DNA of 64,000 nucleotides, taken from NCBI GenBank assembly GCA_007859745.1, contig SMLU01000003.1, positions 434,001-498,000 on the forward strand, given 5' to 3'. The DNA is from Phycisphaerae bacterium RAS1. GTDB lineage: Bacteria; Planctomycetota; Phycisphaerae; UBA1845; Fen-1342. Below, piece by piece: positions 61,797 to 64,000 of the stretch. A model generated the notes under the pieces. It ran no database searches. It saw only the letters and a program-made list of their open reading frames with translations, and was not told where the DNA came from. The position numbers were made by a program, and so were the translations under genes. The stretch's first letter is position 1, and the number at the start of each line of letters is the position of its first letter.

Positions 61797-61892
61797 GGAT
61801 CCGAGCCGCGACCGTGACGGAGCGGATTGCGGCGAGCAGGCGACCACATCTAGCTCGTCGAAAACCGCTCCCTCACGGTCGCGGCTCGGATC
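61797..61892. repeat. Family G inverted pair
   Basis: Left arm GGATCCGAGCCGCGACCGTG-ACGGAGCGG and right arm CCGCTCCCTCACGGTCGCGG-CTCGGATC, about 38 bases apart. The right arm ends 17 bases before the start codon of the DUF4416 gene. Confidence 0.92.
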
Positions 61893-61909
61893 GGATTACA
61901 CTCGTAGCC

Positions 61910-62485
61910 ATGGGCGCCGCCAAAACCGCCAAGCCCGTCAAGCTCTTCGCCGGTCTGCTGGGCGCGGACGTCGATCTCCTGCGGCGCGCGCGCCAGCTCC
62001 TCAGCCGTCGCTACGGCCGCGTCGACCTGGAAAGCGACATCTGGGAGTTCGTCAGCACGGACTACTACGAATCGGAAATGGGACGCGGACTGAAACGCTG
62101 GTTCATCGCGTTCGAGCCGCTGCTGGCCCCCGATCGGCTGGCGGAGGTCAAGCTGGAGACCAACGCGATCGAAGCGGAAATCGCCGACGCGGCGATGGAC
62201 CCGCACATCATCCGCCCGGTAAACATCGACCCCGGCTACCTCAACCTCGGCAAGCTGATCCTGGCCAGCGTCAAAGACCACGCCCACCGCATCTACCTGG
62301 GAGCGGGTATTTACGGCGAGGTCACACTCCGCTTCACCGACGGCGCGTGGCAGGCCTGGCCCTGGACGTTTCCTGACTATCGCCTGCCCGAATATCACGC
62401 CTTCTTCGACCGGCTCCGCGCCCGCTATCGTGAGCAGCGCGAGCAGGCCGCCGGCGACAGCCCGGCGCCGCGGGAGCATGAATGA
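61910..62485 (+). CDS. DUF4416 family protein
   Basis: A 191-aa protein; I chose ATG 61910 because the longer frame runs through two repeats. It carries the family pattern VKLFAGLLGADVDLLRRARQ, YYESEMGRGLKRWFIAFEPL, HIIRPVNIDPGYLNLGKLIL and HRIYLGAGIYGEVTLRF. DUF4416 proteins are found in planctomycetes and related phyla and have no known reaction; the conserved Asp/Tyr and Lys residues suggest a catalytic role. Its stop codon overlaps the start of the next gene (ATGA), so they share a transcript. Confidence 0.88.
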   Translation: MGAAKTAKPVKLFAGLLGADVDLLRRARQLLSRRYGRVDLESDIWEFVSTDYYESEMGRGLKRWFIAFEPLLAPDRLAEVKLETNAIEAEIADAAMDPHIIRPVNIDPGYLNLGKLILASVKDHAHRIYLGAGIYGEVTLRFTDGAWQAWPWTFPDYRLPEYHAFFDRLRARYREQREQAAGDSPAPREHE

Positions 62486-63585
62486 GCCGGCCGCTGCTGG
62501 GATTGATCCTGCTCGCCTCGGCGCTGGGGGCCTTTGCGCTCTCCGCCGCTCTGACCGCGATGGTGCGCCGCGCCGCGCTGCGGATCGGATTCGTCGATCA
62601 GCCCGGAGGCCACAAGAGCCATCGACAGGCGACGCCTTACGGCGGCGGCGTGGCCATCTTTCTGGCCTGCTGGCTTCCGGCGCTGCTGCTGCTGATCCTC
62701 GCGGTCGCGGCGCCGGCGGACTGGGTCGCGCGGCTGCTGGGGGAAACGGCGAGCGTCTACCTGGGCGGGCTGAAGCTGCGCGCGGCGCCGGCGTCGATCA
62801 TTCTGCTGGGCGGCGCTATCCTGCATGTCATGGGGCTGATCGATGATCGCCGACCGCTGGGCGCTTCCGCCAAACTGCTCGTTATCTTCGGCGTGGCAGT
62901 GCTGGTCGCGACACTGGGTCGCGTCCGCGTGGCCGAACTGGCGGGCGACTCCGGCTCGATTCTGCTGACCGTCCTTTGGTTCGCGGTGATCATCAACACG
63001 TTCAACTTCCTGGACAACATGGACGGCCTCAGCGGCGGCGTCGCGGCCATCTGCCTGGGCTTTCTGGCGATCTGCGGGCTCCTGGCCGGGCAGGTGCTTG
63101 TTCCCGTCGTGGCGATTGCCGCGCTCGGCGCCATTTGCGGCTTTCTCGTCTTCAACTTTCCGCCCGCGACGATCTTCATGGGCGACGCCGGCAGCCTGCT
63201 GATCGGCTATGTCCTGGCGGTCGTCTCCGTGCTGACGACGTACTACGAAAGCGGCGAAGGCGTGCCGCCTTATGCACTGGCGATGCCGCTCGTCATTCTC
63301 GCCGTGCCGCTTTACGACTGTGCCACGGTGATCGCCATTCGCCTGCGCGAGGGCCGCAACCCGATGACAGGCGATCAGCGGCATTTCTCGCACCGGCTGG
63401 TCGACCACGGCCTGTCGCGCCGCAGCGCCGTGCTGACGATCTACCTGGCCACCGCCACCACCGGCCTGGCCGGCACGCTCCTGCCGGGAGCGAGTCTGCG
63501 CGAGACCATCACGATCGGCATACTCGTGCTGCTGGTGCTGGGAATCGTCGCAATTCTCGAATCCCCGCCGCGGAAGGACGCATGA
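62482..63585 (+). CDS. Undecaprenyl-phosphate sugar-1-phosphate transferase (WecA/MraY type)
   Basis: A 367-aa membrane protein with about ten helices; start ATGA overlap with DUF4416. Family motifs are DQPGGHKSHRQATPYGGG, VMGLIDDRRPLG (DDxxD), NFLDNMDGLSGG, FPPATIFMGDAGSLLIGY and GDQRHFSHRLVDHGLSRR. The HxxH end (RHFSHRL) suggests WecA/TagO rather than MraY. Such enzymes put GlcNAc-1-P or a similar sugar on undecaprenyl phosphate and start wall polymer or O-antigen synthesis. Its stop overlaps the next start (ATGA). Confidence 0.9.
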   Translation: MSRPLLGLILLASALGAFALSAALTAMVRRAALRIGFVDQPGGHKSHRQATPYGGGVAIFLACWLPALLLLILAVAAPADWVARLLGETASVYLGGLKLRAAPASIILLGGAILHVMGLIDDRRPLGASAKLLVIFGVAVLVATLGRVRVAELAGDSGSILLTVLWFAVIINTFNFLDNMDGLSGGVAAICLGFLAICGLLAGQVLVPVVAIAALGAICGFLVFNFPPATIFMGDAGSLLIGYVLAVVSVLTTYYESGEGVPPYALAMPLVILAVPLYDCATVIAIRLREGRNPMTGDQRHFSHRLVDHGLSRRSAVLTIYLATATTGLAGTLLPGASLRETITIGILVLLVLGIVAILESPPRKDA

Positions 63586-64000
63586 GCCCTCGTTCGCTTC
63601 CGCCGCTTGCCCGCGGCGCGCCGCACGCATCCGCAGCGGCGGGCGGATGGTCGGAGCGATTCTGCTTTCTGCTGCTAGTGGCGATTTTCGCGGTCCGCCC
63701 GCTTCTGCCCGAGACCTTCGAACGCACACAGTTGTCGTTCCTCCGCGGCATGGGCGAGCTGCGCGGACCTTCGCCCGCCACCACCGCCTGGCTCGATTCG
63801 CTGCTGCTGATCGCGGCCCTGCCGCTGCTGCTGTCGCCACATGAGCGACCCGATCGGCGTTCCGGCTGGCCGCGCGTTTTTGGAATCGGCATGGTGCTGC
63901 TGGCTGCGAGCGTCGCACTCTCGACCCTCTTCGCCGGAAACGCGCGCGCCGCGCTCAACGCGGGCGCGCACCTGCTGTGCGTGCTGATCGCGGGAGCCGC
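63582..64000 (+). CDS. O-antigen-ligase-like membrane protein (N-terminal part)
   Basis: The frame begins at ATG 63582, overlapping the previous stop, and runs off the window. The visible 139 residues include a Pro/Ala-rich opening, a hydrophobic stretch (FCFLLLVAIFAVRPLLPETF), a second helix (TAWLDSLLLIAALPLLLS) and a third (GIGMVLLAASVALSTLFAGN, then GAHLLCVLIAG). This pattern fits the start of O-antigen ligase/polymerase proteins (WaaL/Wzy), and position after a WecA-type gene supports it. The catalytic loop is outside the window. Confidence 0.55.
   Translation, partial: MSPRSLPPLARGAPHASAAAGGWSERFCFLLLVAIFAVRPLLPETFERTQLSFLRGMGELRGPSPATTAWLDSLLLIAALPLLLSPHERPDRRSGWPRVFGIGMVLLAASVALSTLFAGNARAALNAGAHLLCVLIAGA

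Overview
The window is 64 kb of GC-rich bacterial chromosome that looks planctomycetal, most likely from the Phycisphaerae side of the phylum. The basis is a combination of traits: an ECF sigma factor of the planctomycete-expanded type next to Ser/Thr kinase pieces, a CX4CH haem-like motif in a secreted protein, zinc ribbons of the CxxCGYDLTGN type, dockerin-like C-termini carrying LDINPF, a PEP-CTERM tail, an Asn-rich kinase-like giant protein, and many dispersed palindromes. No phylogeny could be run. I saw no rRNA, tRNA, CRISPR array, prophage or integron; the only mobile-element gene is a REP-associated tyrosine transposase (RAYT).

Layout. 0-6.6 kb: end of a probable thyX, two secreted proteins, then a reverse-strand set eno / ftsB-like / FtsX-type permease and a lipoprotein. 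6.8-15 kb: a 1197-aa tricorn-type protease, an HlyD-like adaptor, an ABC ATPase with an unusual membrane tail, a small membrane protein and a PrsW protease. 15.2-17.2 kb: a wrecked sigma/kinase cluster with three out-of-frame junctions. 17.2-33.4 kb: GH27 galactosidase, giant pseudokinase, CRTAC1-like lipoprotein, tmk, lipoprotein, PQQ-type propeller, dockerin-like secreted protein, GH31 glycosidase and superoxide dismutase. 33.7-38.9 kb: pilT and pilB, a frameshifted galactose-oxidase-like gene and a PEP-CTERM protein. 39-46 kb: ispD, two paralogous lipoproteins, a YchF-type GTPase, the RAYT with its REPs, a degenerate M16 protein and a rhomboid with a TPR-like tail. 46-55 kb: zinc-ribbon/HEAT protein, trpE, an isolated nuoA, membrane proteins and sat. 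55-59 kb: lipoprotein, two clpP genes and a secreted esterase. 59-64 kb: a small exported peptide, a hotdog thioesterase, and a set suggesting surface polysaccharide assembly (processive GT2, DUF4416, WecA/MraY-type transferase, O-antigen-ligase-like start).

The most unusual layer lies between and sometimes inside the genes: at least nine families of palindromic repeats, about 35 copies. They sit mostly just 3' of genes, sometimes supply the stop codon (trpE, pilB), once interrupt a coding region in frame (tricorn protease), and in one family flank a RAYT in opposite orientations. Several families start with GTAG or GGAG, the tetranucleotide expected of RAYT-mobilised REPs.

Many small reverse-complement open frames in this GC-rich DNA are shadows and were left out. 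Starts were reassigned downstream where the upstream frame reads through a repeat.
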